From: a bacterium | GTDB lineage: Bacteria > Vulcanimicrobiota > Xenobia > Xenobiales > Xenobiaceae | NCBI GenBank assembly: GCA_017458675.1 | Contig: JAFTAM010000164.1 | Location: 1-51,963 of the forward strand | Direction: 5' to 3' | DNA: 51,963 bases | Part shown: positions 21,624 through 29,983 of the stretch, piece after piece | Layout of the letters: every line of letters begins with the position of its first letter | How positions within the stretch are numbered: the stretch's first letter is position 1 | The notes under the pieces: model-generated | Databases searched by the model: none | Told to the model about the DNA's origin: nothing | What the model saw: only the letters and a program-made list of their open reading frames with translations | Program-made: the position numbers and the translations under genes

Positions 21624-22700
21624 CTAAATATTATCCAGTGCGTTTAAGATTCTATCGACGGAATTTTTTGAGGTATGGCAGTAAACGTTTAAAGTCATCG
21701 AGGCGTTGGCGTGCCCGAGACGGTCGGCCACCGCCTTGGGATCGCCGATTCTCGACATCAGAAAGGTGGCATGAGTATGGCGCAGGTCGTAAACCCGCAG
21801 ATGCTTTTCTATTCCCGCCTCTTTTAAAAGGACTTGCAGCATTTTATATAAAGCGCCGGAGCGTATTATTTTTCCGTGTATAGACGGAAAAACCAAATTT
21901 AAAGGATTAAAAACCAGGTTCGCCTTCTGCCATTGCTGCAGCTCCCGCAGCTCGGCCATAAGGTCGGCAGGCATACCTATTTCCCGCAGGCTCTTTTTGG
22001 TTTTGGCTGTATTTACGCGGATTTCTCCTTCGTATGCTGTCTGTTCGATTTTGACGGTTCCCTTCTTGAAGTTTACCTTATCCCAAGTCAGCCCGGTATA
22101 TTCCTCCGGCCTGGCTCCGCTCAAAACCGCAAAGGCGAAAACCGTATATCTTTTGTCGATTCTGCAGGCATCCAAAAACCTTTTGATCTCTTCCTGCTCC
22201 AAAAATTGAAAATCTTTTCGCTCTTTTTTTATCGGCGACAAGCTGTTCATCGGGTTCTTCGGTATCAGCTCCATGCGCACGGCAAAATTTAAAATGACCT
22301 TCAGCACCCGCCAGAATAAAGCCTTTGAATTGGCGGACAGCCCAGCCGGCAGCCGTTTTAATAACTGAGAGAGCGTAAAAGGTTTGATCTCGGTTATGAG
22401 AACGCCGCCGATGATACCGGAGGCAATATCAAGATTATGACTATAACCCCTTTGCGTTATCTTTGAAAGCTCTGTAAAATGATAATCGGCCTTATATATA
22501 GCCACAAGATCGTTGAAATTATAATTCTGCGGAGTTAAGCTCCCTTCGCTCAGCCGACGCTTATAATCATTCTCGTATTTTTCGGCATCGCGTTTTAAGC
22601 CTGTGATCGTTTTCGTGTGAAAAAGCCTCTTGCCGTCGGCTCCTCGCCCTAAAAATATTCTCACCTGCCATTTATTTTTGGCACGCTTGCTGATAGCCAT
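21624..22700 (-). CDS. int: Tyrosine integrase
   Basis: The 358-residue protein has an N-terminal arm-binding segment (KRAKNKWQVRIFLGRG), a core-binding domain (about 55-140) and a catalytic domain. Catalytic residues are visible: Arg in LSGARPEEYTGL, the HxxR-type box in YDLRHTHATFL, GH in DRLGHANASMT and the nucleophile Tyr in LNVYCH. It integrates and excises the prophage. The start at 22700 follows AAAGGGG; an upstream in-frame ATG at 22751 has no ribosome binding site. It is the last prophage gene before host DNA. Confidence 0.92.
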   Translation of the reverse strand: MAISKRAKNKWQVRIFLGRGADGKRLFHTKTITGLKRDAEKYENDYKRRLSEGSLTPQNYNFNDLVAIYKADYHFTELSKITQRGYSHNLDIASGIIGGVLITEIKPFTLSQLLKRLPAGLSANSKALFWRVLKVILNFAVRMELIPKNPMNSLSPIKKERKDFQFLEQEEIKRFLDACRIDKRYTVFAFAVLSGARPEEYTGLTWDKVNFKKGTVKIEQTAYEGEIRVNTAKTKKSLREIGMPADLMAELRELQQWQKANLVFNPLNLVFPSIHGKIIRSGALYKMLQVLLKEAGIEKHLRVYDLRHTHATFLMSRIGDPKAVADRLGHANASMTLNVYCHTSKNSVDRILNALDNI

Positions 22701-22835
22701 ATAAAAATAACCCCTTTGCTGTTGATGCGTGCCTACTATAGCAAAATTCATTTTACTTGTAAACAGTCACGCAAAAAACACGCAAAGGGGCTGTATAGAT
22801 AAATAAAAGCGCGGAATTTTCGAGGTTTAACAGCG
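22701..22835. other. Prophage end / candidate attachment-site region
   Basis: Between the integrase start and the host phosphoesterase stop there is no gene. Two direct CACGCAAA copies (about 22770-22790) and inverted TGCGTG nearby are candidate integrase arm sites. TTAACAGCGTTAA beside the host stop codon could be a small host terminator stem or part of the core. No tRNA is present, so the phage has not used a tRNA site at this end. The core cannot be defined without the other junction. Confidence 0.4.
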
Positions 22836-23960
22836 TTAAGCGAGGACTATATCTATAACAACATATTCGCAGTGGCGTTCGGTACGAAGAGGATAGCCCC
22901 AACCCACCGCGCCTGACGAGACTATCACCGTACAGCCGCCCTCCTGAAAGCGACCGTAATTCAATTGTCCGAACAGACGCAGAATTCTGCCCATCGGCCA
23001 AATTTGCCCGGCATGGGTATGGCCGGAGACCTGCAGATCCACGCCGGCTGCAGCGTTCTCTTTACTGTCGGCGGGCTGATGATCGGCCACGATAATAAAT
23101 TTATTTCGATCCGCTCCCTGCAGCAGCTCGCCGATTGGGGGACGAGCGCCTCCGGAGAAACGGCTCTGCCAAATATCCTCGCGGCCCGCCAGAATTATAC
23201 CGTCATTGACGTTCACCGCTTCATTCTGCAGAATTTTAATGCCATTTTTAACAATATTCTCTCTGAGTTCGGCCTCGCTGAAGGTTTTATACCGGGAATA
23301 GGTCTGGCGATCGTGGTTGCCGTAAACATAATAAACGCCGTATTTGCTGGCTAAAGAGCCTAAAATTGCAAAGATCTCTTCCATCCTCGCTTTGGAAGTC
23401 GATTCATCGACAATATCGCCGCCCAGAACGACAATATCCGGCTGCAGAGCGTTGAGCTCGGCCAGCTTAGATTTAAAGACCTCAGGCTTCTGCACGGTGG
23501 CATAATGGAGATCCGACAGAAAAAGCAGACGGCAGGGGCCGGTATTTTTAGAAGTATTTACAGTATAGCAAGTCTGATGGATGCGCCCCATATTGAAAAA
23601 GCCGTAGCTCAAAATAGAACCGGCCAGCGCCAGGGGCAAAAGACCGCAGGAATACAGCTTTTTCAAAAAAGAGCCGAATCTGCCGTTTTTAAAACCCTCG
23701 CCCGCCAGCTTATCCGTAAGCAGGGCCGCAATATCGCAGAAGAGCCAGACAAAAAGAATGTGGAGTAAAATTATCGCGCTGACTCTGAATATGCGTCCGC
23801 ATAAAAGCGCGACAGCCAGAGCCGCCAGAAAATTCAGAGTCTTGACCCAGCTCTTTTCCCGGCTCAGACCGTAAAAACTCAGCAGACGCTTAATGACAAA
23901 ATAAGCGTAACCGCCCAGCAGAGCGGCTAACATCCAGGGGACGACAAAAAACCAAAGCAT
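22836..23960 (-). CDS. Membrane-anchored metallophosphoesterase
   Basis: The 374-residue protein has about four hydrophobic segments in its first 130 residues (LWFFVVPWMLAALLGGYAYF; AALAVALLCG; IILLHILFVWLF; LLPLALAGSILSY), then a calcineurin-like domain. All metal-binding motifs are visible: LSDLHY, VLGGDIVD, YVYGNHDR, ADHQP and VSGHTHAG. This matches the YkuE/UDP-diacylglucosamine-type branch, whose substrates are often lipid-linked or cyclic phosphates. The start at 23960 sits four bases after the lipM-like stop. The prophage ends just past its stop. Confidence 0.85.
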   Translation of the reverse strand: MLWFFVVPWMLAALLGGYAYFVIKRLLSFYGLSREKSWVKTLNFLAALAVALLCGRIFRVSAIILLHILFVWLFCDIAALLTDKLAGEGFKNGRFGSFLKKLYSCGLLPLALAGSILSYGFFNMGRIHQTCYTVNTSKNTGPCRLLFLSDLHYATVQKPEVFKSKLAELNALQPDIVVLGGDIVDESTSKARMEEIFAILGSLASKYGVYYVYGNHDRQTYSRYKTFSEAELRENIVKNGIKILQNEAVNVNDGIILAGREDIWQSRFSGGARPPIGELLQGADRNKFIIVADHQPADSKENAAAGVDLQVSGHTHAGQIWPMGRILRLFGQLNYGRFQEGGCTVIVSSGAVGWGYPLRTERHCEYVVIDIVLA

Positions 23961-23964
23961 AGTT

Positions 23965-24672
23965 TCACATATATTTGAGCCAAAGCTCAGGCGCGCCAAC
24001 GGCCGCCTGCCGCCACTCGGCCGCGATATCTTCGGCTTGCAGATCGGCAAAGCCGAGAGTATTTAAGTCCATTTCCGCCTGAGCGCCGGGAATAACTTTC
24101 TGCAGCAGCTCTTCATTGTATCTGCGCACCAGAGAGCCGTGCTGCAGCAGCCTCCCCTCTCTGCGGACCTGAGCGCTGCCCACCAGCTTGCGCCCGTAAG
24201 CGGTAACTTCGCCGGGAGCGGTAACCGCCAGGCAGGAAGGGTGAGAAGCTCCGCCGGGGATATGGCCGCTTTCGGCCACGCCCACCGGCAGGCCCAGCAT
24301 TTTCAGACACAAGGCCAGCATTGAAGCCAGCGAAGCAAAAGCCTCGCTCACGCTCAGAGCGCCGAAATCGGGAAGAATTACCGCATAGGTAATTTCATCG
24401 GGCATATGCAGCAGCGCTCTTCCACCGGTAGGACGGCGCGTAACCTCGACATTCAGCGACTCGCAAAGCCGATAATCGACCCAGCCGTCTTTCTGGTTGC
24501 GCCCCAGGCTCAGCGTCGGTCTCAGCCAGGAATACAGGCGCAGCGTCGGCTTGCCGCAGCCGGCCAGGAGTTCCAAATCGCGCTCCATATTAGCTTTGCC
24601 GCTCAGAGGTCCGTCTAAGATATAATCCCACTCCGCTCCCCCGTACATCTGCCAGAATTTTTCACTAATCAA
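23965..24672 (-). CDS. lipM: Octanoyltransferase / lipoate-protein ligase family (LipM-like)
   Basis: The 235-residue protein matches the LipM branch: TLSLGRNQ, the RRPTGGRALLH box with the catalytic-site Gly and Arg residues, a Cys in HPSCLAVTAPGE at the LipM catalytic Cys position, then YGRKLVGSAQ and LLQHGSL. LipM moves octanoate from acyl carrier protein to GcvH, the first step of lipoyl synthesis. The gcvH gene lies about 5 kb upstream on the same strand, which fits well. It is somewhat shorter than Bacillus LipM at the C-terminus. A lipoate ligase role is the alternative. Confidence 0.75.
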   Translation of the reverse strand: MISEKFWQMYGGAEWDYILDGPLSGKANMERDLELLAGCGKPTLRLYSWLRPTLSLGRNQKDGWVDYRLCESLNVEVTRRPTGGRALLHMPDEITYAVILPDFGALSVSEAFASLASMLALCLKMLGLPVGVAESGHIPGGASHPSCLAVTAPGEVTAYGRKLVGSAQVRREGRLLQHGSLVRRYNEELLQKVIPGAQAEMDLNTLGFADLQAEDIAAEWRQAAVGAPELWLKYM

Positions 24673-24748
24673 ACTAATGTCCGCCTCATTATTTTTTCAA
24701 GTATTATATTACTGTCGCCCTAAGCTGATAAAAGACAGGGCGTTTTAC

Positions 24749-24835
24749 TGTCCTGAGCCGATAATTGCGCCGCAGACGAAGTATTTAACTGTTCTGCCGG
24801 AAGGCTATAGATTCTTCGCTTCGCCCAGAATGACA
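24749..24835. repeat. Diverged REP-like intergenic element
   Basis: TGTCCTGAGCC at the left and CCCAGAATGACA at the right, with ATAGATTCTTCGCT between them, match the 67 bp element seen twice in the prophage, with about 20 extra or changed bases. It fills the gap between the glycosylase and lipM-like genes. The remaining 24673-24748 sequence shows no gene. Confidence 0.7.
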
Positions 24836-24894
24836 TTACAGAGAATGCAGCGCTCGCAAGTATACCCTTGGGAAATGCCGCCGCCCGCATTAAA

Positions 24895-25398
24895 TCAACT
24901 CTTCAGAACTCCGCCCAGAGCGCCGCGCCATTCGTTGATCAGCCTTTCTAAACTGTAAGCGGCGTTAGCCGGACTGGTAGAAGGCAGCTTTATTGCCTCC
25001 CGACCGGCAGATTCGCGCAGATATCTGCAGTAAAGCTCATAGGATTTGCCGCCGTTGCAGGCGATCAGCTTAATGTCGGCGCTTCGCAGAATGGGCGATA
25101 TATCGTTGGGGACGACCTCTTTAATGCTGGAATCGGACGAGCCGCAGATACTGCAGGAGGCTATGACGTCCCAGACTGCAACGCCGCCGCTCAGCAGCAT
25201 TTCCTTCTTTTCCTCAGCGGTCTGCGGCGTATGCGGCCAGCCGGTCAAAGCCGCCGCGACCTGCCAGAAGCGGTTGCGGGGATGGCCGTAAAAAAATGCG
25301 CTCTGCCGCGATAAGACCGAAGGAAAGGAGCCTAAAATCAAAACTCTTGAGCTTCCGTCATAAACGGGAGCGATATTATGTATCTGCCTCAAGGCCAT
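24895..25398 (-). CDS. DNA-deoxyinosine glycosylase (UDG superfamily, HDG type)
   Basis: The 167-residue protein begins with the family pattern VLILGSFPSVLSRQSAFFYG and GHPRNRFWQVAAALTG, and ends with LPSTSPANA. The GSFPS motif and FYGHPRNRFW block are diagnostic of the hypoxanthine/uracil-DNA glycosylase branch, which removes deaminated bases. It starts three bases after the cysteine desulfidase-like stop, so the two are cotranscribed, though their functions are unrelated. Confidence 0.85.
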   Translation of the reverse strand: MALRQIHNIAPVYDGSSRVLILGSFPSVLSRQSAFFYGHPRNRFWQVAAALTGWPHTPQTAEEKKEMLLSGGVAVWDVIASCSICGSSDSSIKEVVPNDISPILRSADIKLIACNGGKSYELYCRYLRESAGREAIKLPSTSPANAAYSLERLINEWRGALGGVLKS

Positions 25399-25401
25399 AA
25401 T

Positions 25402-26673
25402 TTAAGAATTTATCAGTATATTTATCAGCTCTTTGTCGGTCTGGCGCATGCCTACCCGGCCGATATAGCCCACGCAGCTGATGGTGTCGCCCACTTTATC
25501 CTGAATGATGCCGGTATGCGCGGAATAGGAACTTCCGTTTAAGGCCATGTAATGGGCCATGACCGCCGCGTCCAGACAGGTGGCGATCTTGGCGGCGCAG
25601 CTTACCTTGGCGCCGTCGCAGATGATGCCGGGGATATTGGCCATAGTGTTGTCTATGGTGGCGGCAATGGTATCGGCGCCGCTGCCGTTTAAATAGGTAA
25701 GAGCCGCTCCGGCCGAGCATGAGGCGGAAACTACGCCGCAGAAGGCCGAAAGGTGGCCGATAAACTTTTTCTGATAGATGGTCAGCAGGTTGGCAAAGAC
25801 CAGGGCTCTATACATTTTCTGACGAGGCAGGCTGTTTTCCCGGGCATAGACAATGACGGGAACCGAACAGGCGATGCCCTGATTGCCGCTGCCCGAATTT
25901 ATGACCACCGGCATATTGCAGCCGCCCATGCGCGCTTCCGAAGCCGCCGCCGTATAGGCTTTCATGCGCGCCAGGACGCTTTCCGGGTAAGATTTTTTGA
26001 TGACCTGCCCCAGATGCACTCCGTAGTCGCCGGACAAGCCTTCATAAGCGATGTCCATATTATCGCGCACCTGGCGTTCGATCAGATATTCGACGTCCTT
26101 TAAATCGACGGTGTCGGCAAATTCCTTGATATCGTTCAAATTCAGCAGCGAACGGTCGGCGCCGCTGTAATTTTCCGTATCTTTCTTGCTGAAAATTACC
26201 TGACCGTCTTTGACGGTTTTTACAATATTGATATGAGTATGGCGGATTTCCAGCTCGGCGCTGTGCTCCTTGCCGTAAGCCTTGACGATAATATGCAGAG
26301 GAATGCTCGACTCCAGGTATTCAACCTTACAGCTGTCCTTTTCCACCTCGCGCCGCATAGCCTGACGGTCTTCGTCGGAGACATTGTGCAGAACGTCCAT
26401 CTCCGCCGCCGCTTCGCCGCCGAAAACTCCCAGCCAGACCGCGGCCGAAATTCCGACCATTCCGCCGGAATTGGGAATGGTGACGCAGCGCACGTTTTTC
26501 AGCATATTGCCGCTGCAGAGAGCTTCAAGACGCTCGGGCGTCTCACCCATTATCTCCCTGATTTTGGCTCCGGCATAGGCCAGGGCTATGGGCTCGGTGC
26601 AGCCCATAGCCTCCACCAGCTCTTCCTTCAGAATCTTTAAATATTCATTATAAATTTTTTCATCGACAGCCAT
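25402..26673 (-). CDS. L-cysteine desulfidase-like protein (UPF0597, CyuA/YhaM family)
   Basis: The 423-residue protein has the family's VEAMGCTEPIALAYAGA start, CSGNMLKNV, IPNSGGMVGISAAV, MPVVINSGSGNQGI, FCGVVSASCSAGAA and a conserved C-terminal ISCVGYIGRVGM. Several Cys could hold an iron-sulfur cluster, as proposed for cysteine desulfidases and the related anaerobic serine dehydratases. The reaction would release sulfide, ammonia and pyruvate. It lies 75 bp after gcvPB, so it may belong to an amino-acid catabolism operon with the glycine cleavage genes. GAGG precedes the ATG. Confidence 0.8.
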   Translation of the reverse strand: MAVDEKIYNEYLKILKEELVEAMGCTEPIALAYAGAKIREIMGETPERLEALCSGNMLKNVRCVTIPNSGGMVGISAAVWLGVFGGEAAAEMDVLHNVSDEDRQAMRREVEKDSCKVEYLESSIPLHIIVKAYGKEHSAELEIRHTHINIVKTVKDGQVIFSKKDTENYSGADRSLLNLNDIKEFADTVDLKDVEYLIERQVRDNMDIAYEGLSGDYGVHLGQVIKKSYPESVLARMKAYTAAASEARMGGCNMPVVINSGSGNQGIACSVPVIVYARENSLPRQKMYRALVFANLLTIYQKKFIGHLSAFCGVVSASCSAGAALTYLNGSGADTIAATIDNTMANIPGIICDGAKVSCAAKIATCLDAAVMAHYMALNGSSYSAHTGIIQDKVGDTISCVGYIGRVGMRQTDKELINILINS

Positions 26674-26748
26674 GCAAACCTCACTGACCTAAGAAAAAGA
26701 TTTATATATTTACAGCTCTTCCGGAAGAACCGGCCCGCCGAAGTTATT

Positions 26749-28188
26749 TTACTGCGGCCACTGCAAAACCGGCTTTCTGGCCGCCTTGGTTTCGTCAAGG
26801 CGCGTCACCGGCAAAGTCTCTGGCGCCTTAGCCAGGCTTTCGCTGCTCTCGTTTTCGGCGATATCCAGCATGGCCTCGATAAAGGCGTCCATCGTCTCCA
26901 GGCTTTCTGTCTCGGTAGGCTCAATCATCAGAGCTTCTTCGACTATCAGCGGGAAGTAAATGGTCGGAGCATGGAAACCGCGGTCCAAAAGGCCCTTAGC
27001 CACGTCCAGAGCGTGGATATGCTTTTCCTTCTTCAGACGATCGGCCGAAAGCACAAATTCATGCATGCACATGCGATCATAAGGAAGATGATAAGCCTCC
27101 TTCAGACGCACCCGCATGTAATTGGCGGCCATGACCGCCGCCTGACTGGCCCTCTTTAAGCCTGCGCCGCCCAGAGTCCTGATATAGGCCAAAGCTTTGA
27201 CGATAACCAGGAAGTTGCCCCAGAACATTTTAACCCGGCCGATGGTTTTCTCGGCCCGCTGCAGACGGTAAGAGCCGTCTTCAGCCTTTACGGCCCTGGG
27301 ACCGGGCAGATACGCGGCCAGCCTGCCCTTGGCGCCGACCGGACCGCTGCCGGGCCCGCCGCCGCCGTGAGGCGTGGAAAAGGTCTTGTGCAGGTTGATG
27401 TGCACCAGATCAAAGCCCATGTCGCCGGGACGGGCAATGCCCATAAGAGCGTTCATATTGGCCCCGTCGTAATACATCAGGGCTCCGGCCTCGTGGATAA
27501 TCCGGCAGATCTCCGAAATGTGGGCTTCAAAAAGTCCCAGCGTACTGGGATTGGTCAGCATCAGACAGGCGGTATGCTCGTTGACAGCCTCTTTTAAGGC
27601 CTTCAGATCGACAGATCCGTCTGCGTCGGAGGGGATCGTCACTACTTTAAAGCCGGCCAGCGCCGCCGAAGCGGGGTTAGTGCCGTGCGAGGAGTCGGGA
27701 ACAATAATTATGTTTCTGTCCTCACCCAAATCATGGAAATAGCGGCTGACCGTAAAGAGAGAGGTCACTTCTCCGTGAGCGCCGGCGGCCGGCTGCAGCG
27801 ATATAGCGTCCATGCCGGTAATTTCCGCCAGGGCGTTCTGCAGCTCATGCATTACCTCCAGAGAACCCTGAGCGTCTTTATCTTCGCTCAAAGGATGGAT
27901 ATCGGTAAAGCCGGGCAGAGAGGCGGCCTTTTCGTTGCGGCGGGGATTGTACTTCATCGTGCAGGAGCCCAGCGGATAGAAATGGGTATCCACGGAATAG
28001 TTCTTCTGCGACAGATTGACGAAGTGACGCATTACGTCGCATTCGGAAAGCTCAGGCAGCGGCGGGGCTTCGCCGCGGCGCATATCTTCGGGTATCAGCT
28101 CCGCAATATTTGCCTCCGGACAATCGCTCTCGGGAGGCATAACTCCCAGGCGGCCGGGACGGGATTTTTCAAATACGGTCTTTTCCAT
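26749..28188 (-). CDS. gcvPB: Glycine dehydrogenase (decarboxylating) subunit 2
   Basis: The 479-residue beta subunit of the split P-protein carries the pyridoxal phosphate Lys in NLHKTFSTPHGGGGPG. Other family blocks are FYPLGSCTMKYNPR, DSSHGTNPASAALAGF and YDGANMNALMGI. With GcvPA it decarboxylates glycine and passes aminomethyl to lipoyl-GcvH. Its start overlaps the gcvPA stop by one base (TAATG). The split form is usual in Firmicutes, Synergistota and Thermotogota. Confidence 0.95.
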   Translation of the reverse strand: MEKTVFEKSRPGRLGVMPPESDCPEANIAELIPEDMRRGEAPPLPELSECDVMRHFVNLSQKNYSVDTHFYPLGSCTMKYNPRRNEKAASLPGFTDIHPLSEDKDAQGSLEVMHELQNALAEITGMDAISLQPAAGAHGEVTSLFTVSRYFHDLGEDRNIIIVPDSSHGTNPASAALAGFKVVTIPSDADGSVDLKALKEAVNEHTACLMLTNPSTLGLFEAHISEICRIIHEAGALMYYDGANMNALMGIARPGDMGFDLVHINLHKTFSTPHGGGGPGSGPVGAKGRLAAYLPGPRAVKAEDGSYRLQRAEKTIGRVKMFWGNFLVIVKALAYIRTLGGAGLKRASQAAVMAANYMRVRLKEAYHLPYDRMCMHEFVLSADRLKKEKHIHALDVAKGLLDRGFHAPTIYFPLIVEEALMIEPTETESLETMDAFIEAMLDIAENESSESLAKAPETLPVTRLDETKAARKPVLQWPQ

Positions 28189-29534
28189 TACTGCCTCTCC
28201 TTAAAAGCCTGCCAGGCCTCGGCCCAAGCGTCGATCTGCGCCTTTTTGCAGAGCTCTGTGCAGCATAAAAGCATACAGTCCTCCAGGCCCGAATATACGC
28301 CGTCCAGGACATAACCGCCCTGAATCGAGCGCTCCGCCAAAAAGCGGTTGAACTCTTCAGCCACGCCCTTAGGGAAGCGCGCCGCAAATTCGTTCATATG
28401 CGGTCCGGCAAAAACTAACTCCAAGCCCTCGGCCTCGGCTATCCGACTGCGGAAATAAGCTGCGTTCCTCATTCCTGCTTCGGCGGATCTTCTCAGTCCC
28501 TCAGGACCTACGGCGCACAGATAAACCGTGGCCGCTAAGGCGCAAAGCGCTTCGTTGGAGCAGATGTTGGAAGAGGCCTTTTCGCGGCGGATATGCTGTT
28601 CGCGGGCCTGCAGAGTCAGACAGAAGCCGCGCTTGCCGTCATGGTCTTCGGTCATGCCCACCAGGCGGCCGGGGATGCGGCGCATGAGCTTCTGAGTGCA
28701 GGCCAGGAAGCCCACATAAGGACCGCCGTAAGCCACGGGATTGCCAAAAGGCTGGGCGTCGCCGCAGCAGATGTCGGCGCCGTACGCGCCGGGAGCCTTG
28801 AGCAGCGCCAGATTGACGGGATCGTTAACGGCCACGGCCGCCAGAGCGCCGCCTTCGTGAGCTTTGCGGCAGAGCTCGGGACCGTCCTCAATTATGCCCA
28901 TAAAGTTAGGATTCTGCACCAGAACCGCCGCCGTATCCGAGGCGATCTCCGGAAGTTCCGTTCTGCCCGTTTGCGCGCTGAGAGGCGCGTATTCCAGCTT
29001 AATATCGCTTCCGGCCAAATAGGTTTCCATAACTTCGCGAATCTGAGGATGAACGCCCATAGAGACCAGAACCTTCTTTTTTCCGGTCTGTCCGACCGCC
29101 ATCAAAACTGCGTCGACAGCAGCTGTGCCGCCGTCGTAAACGGAAGCGTTGGCGACGTCCATGCCGGTCAGACGGCAGATTAAGGACTGGAATTCAAAGA
29201 TGGTCTGCAGAGTGCCCTGACTGGCCTCGGCCTGGTAAGGAGTATAAGCCGTCAGGAATTCTGAGCGGGATATAACGGTTTCCACAATCGAAGGAATAAA
29301 ATGGCGGTAAGCGCCCGCTCCCAAAAACGAGCCGCCCTCAAAACGCCTATTGGCTTCGGAAAGCTTGCGGAAATAATCGAGCAGATCGCTCTCGCTGAGA
29401 GCCTCCGGCAGCTCCAGCTCCCGATTCAGACGCAGCTCTTCGGGAATAGCCGCATAAGCCGCTTCCTCAAAAGAAACGCCTACGGCCTCCGACATTTTTC
29501 TGACGTCGGCGTCAGTATGAGGAATATAGCTCAT
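28188..29534 (-). CDS. gcvPA: Glycine dehydrogenase (decarboxylating) subunit 1
   Basis: The 448-residue alpha subunit starts MSYIPHTDADVRKM and shows FLGAGAYRHFIPSIV, TAYTPYQAEASQGTLQ, NASVYDGGTAA and CLTLQAREQHIRREKA blocks typical of GcvPA. It overlaps gcvH as ATGA and gcvPB by one base, so the three genes are translationally coupled. Confidence 0.95.
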   Translation of the reverse strand: MSYIPHTDADVRKMSEAVGVSFEEAAYAAIPEELRLNRELELPEALSESDLLDYFRKLSEANRRFEGGSFLGAGAYRHFIPSIVETVISRSEFLTAYTPYQAEASQGTLQTIFEFQSLICRLTGMDVANASVYDGGTAAVDAVLMAVGQTGKKKVLVSMGVHPQIREVMETYLAGSDIKLEYAPLSAQTGRTELPEIASDTAAVLVQNPNFMGIIEDGPELCRKAHEGGALAAVAVNDPVNLALLKAPGAYGADICCGDAQPFGNPVAYGGPYVGFLACTQKLMRRIPGRLVGMTEDHDGKRGFCLTLQAREQHIRREKASSNICSNEALCALAATVYLCAVGPEGLRRSAEAGMRNAAYFRSRIAEAEGLELVFAGPHMNEFAARFPKGVAEEFNRFLAERSIQGGYVLDGVYSGLEDCMLLCCTELCKKAQIDAWAEAWQAFKERQ

Positions 29535-29932
29535 CCCTCCTCCTCGGTAACCGCTTTATAAGCGGCGGCATCCAAAAGGGTGTCAATTTCCGCGGGATCG
29601 GCAACCTTAATGCGGATAATCCAGCCCTCTCCGTAAGCGTCCTTGTTAATGACTTCCGGGGTAAAGCTGTCGCCGTCTTCGCATAAAACCTCATTGACAG
29701 CTATGACTTCGCCGCTAAGGGGCGAATAGACGTCGGAAACGGTCTTTACCGACTCGACGACGCCGAAGGTATCGTCCTTAGTCAGCTTGCGGCCGATTTC
29801 GGGGACCTCCACATAGACGATATCGCCAAGCTGATCCTGAGCGAAATCGGTAATGCCTATTTCGGCAATGCCGCCGTCCAAGAGGCGCACCCATTCATGT
29901 TCTTTGGTATATTTAAGTTCTTCGGGAATCAT
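29531..29932 (-). CDS. gcvH: Glycine cleavage system H protein
   Basis: The 133-residue carrier protein has the lipoylated Lys in VVESVKTVSDVYSP (about residue 63) and the family start YTKEHEWVR. It shuttles the aminomethyl group between P, T and L proteins. The octanoyl/lipoyl donor enzyme is probably the LipM-like protein in the same gene cluster. It follows gcvT by 51 bp. Confidence 0.96.
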   Translation of the reverse strand: MIPEELKYTKEHEWVRLLDGGIAEIGITDFAQDQLGDIVYVEVPEIGRKLTKDDTFGVVESVKTVSDVYSPLSGEVIAVNEVLCEDGDSFTPEVINKDAYGEGWIIRIKVADPAEIDTLLDAAAYKAVTEEEG

Positions 29933-29983
29933 AAAGGCTCTCCTTAAAAGTCTGTATTGCTGTAAAAAAGTTGTTTGCTATGC

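Larger units (their letters stand above)
1..22800. mobile_element. Right-hand part of an integrated tailed-phage prophage
   Basis: A contiguous phage gene set is visible: head and tail genes, terminase, replication genes, CI/Cro-like regulators and a tyrosine integrase. The left boundary is outside the window because the tail gene at position 1 is cut. The right boundary is inferred between the integrase start (22700) and the stop of the host phosphoesterase gene (22836). The head module follows a Mu-like gene set, while the integrase and small/large terminase indicate site-specific integration rather than Mu transposition. The exact attachment core cannot be set without the other end. Confidence 0.9.

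Noticed and set aside
1-22800. Transposable Mu-like phage
   Set aside because: The head genes are Mu-like, but a tyrosine integrase and terminase pair are present and no transposase A/B genes are seen in the window.
22701-22835. tRNA gene as integration site
   Set aside because: No cloverleaf-compatible sequence or CCA/T-loop signature is present near the integrase.
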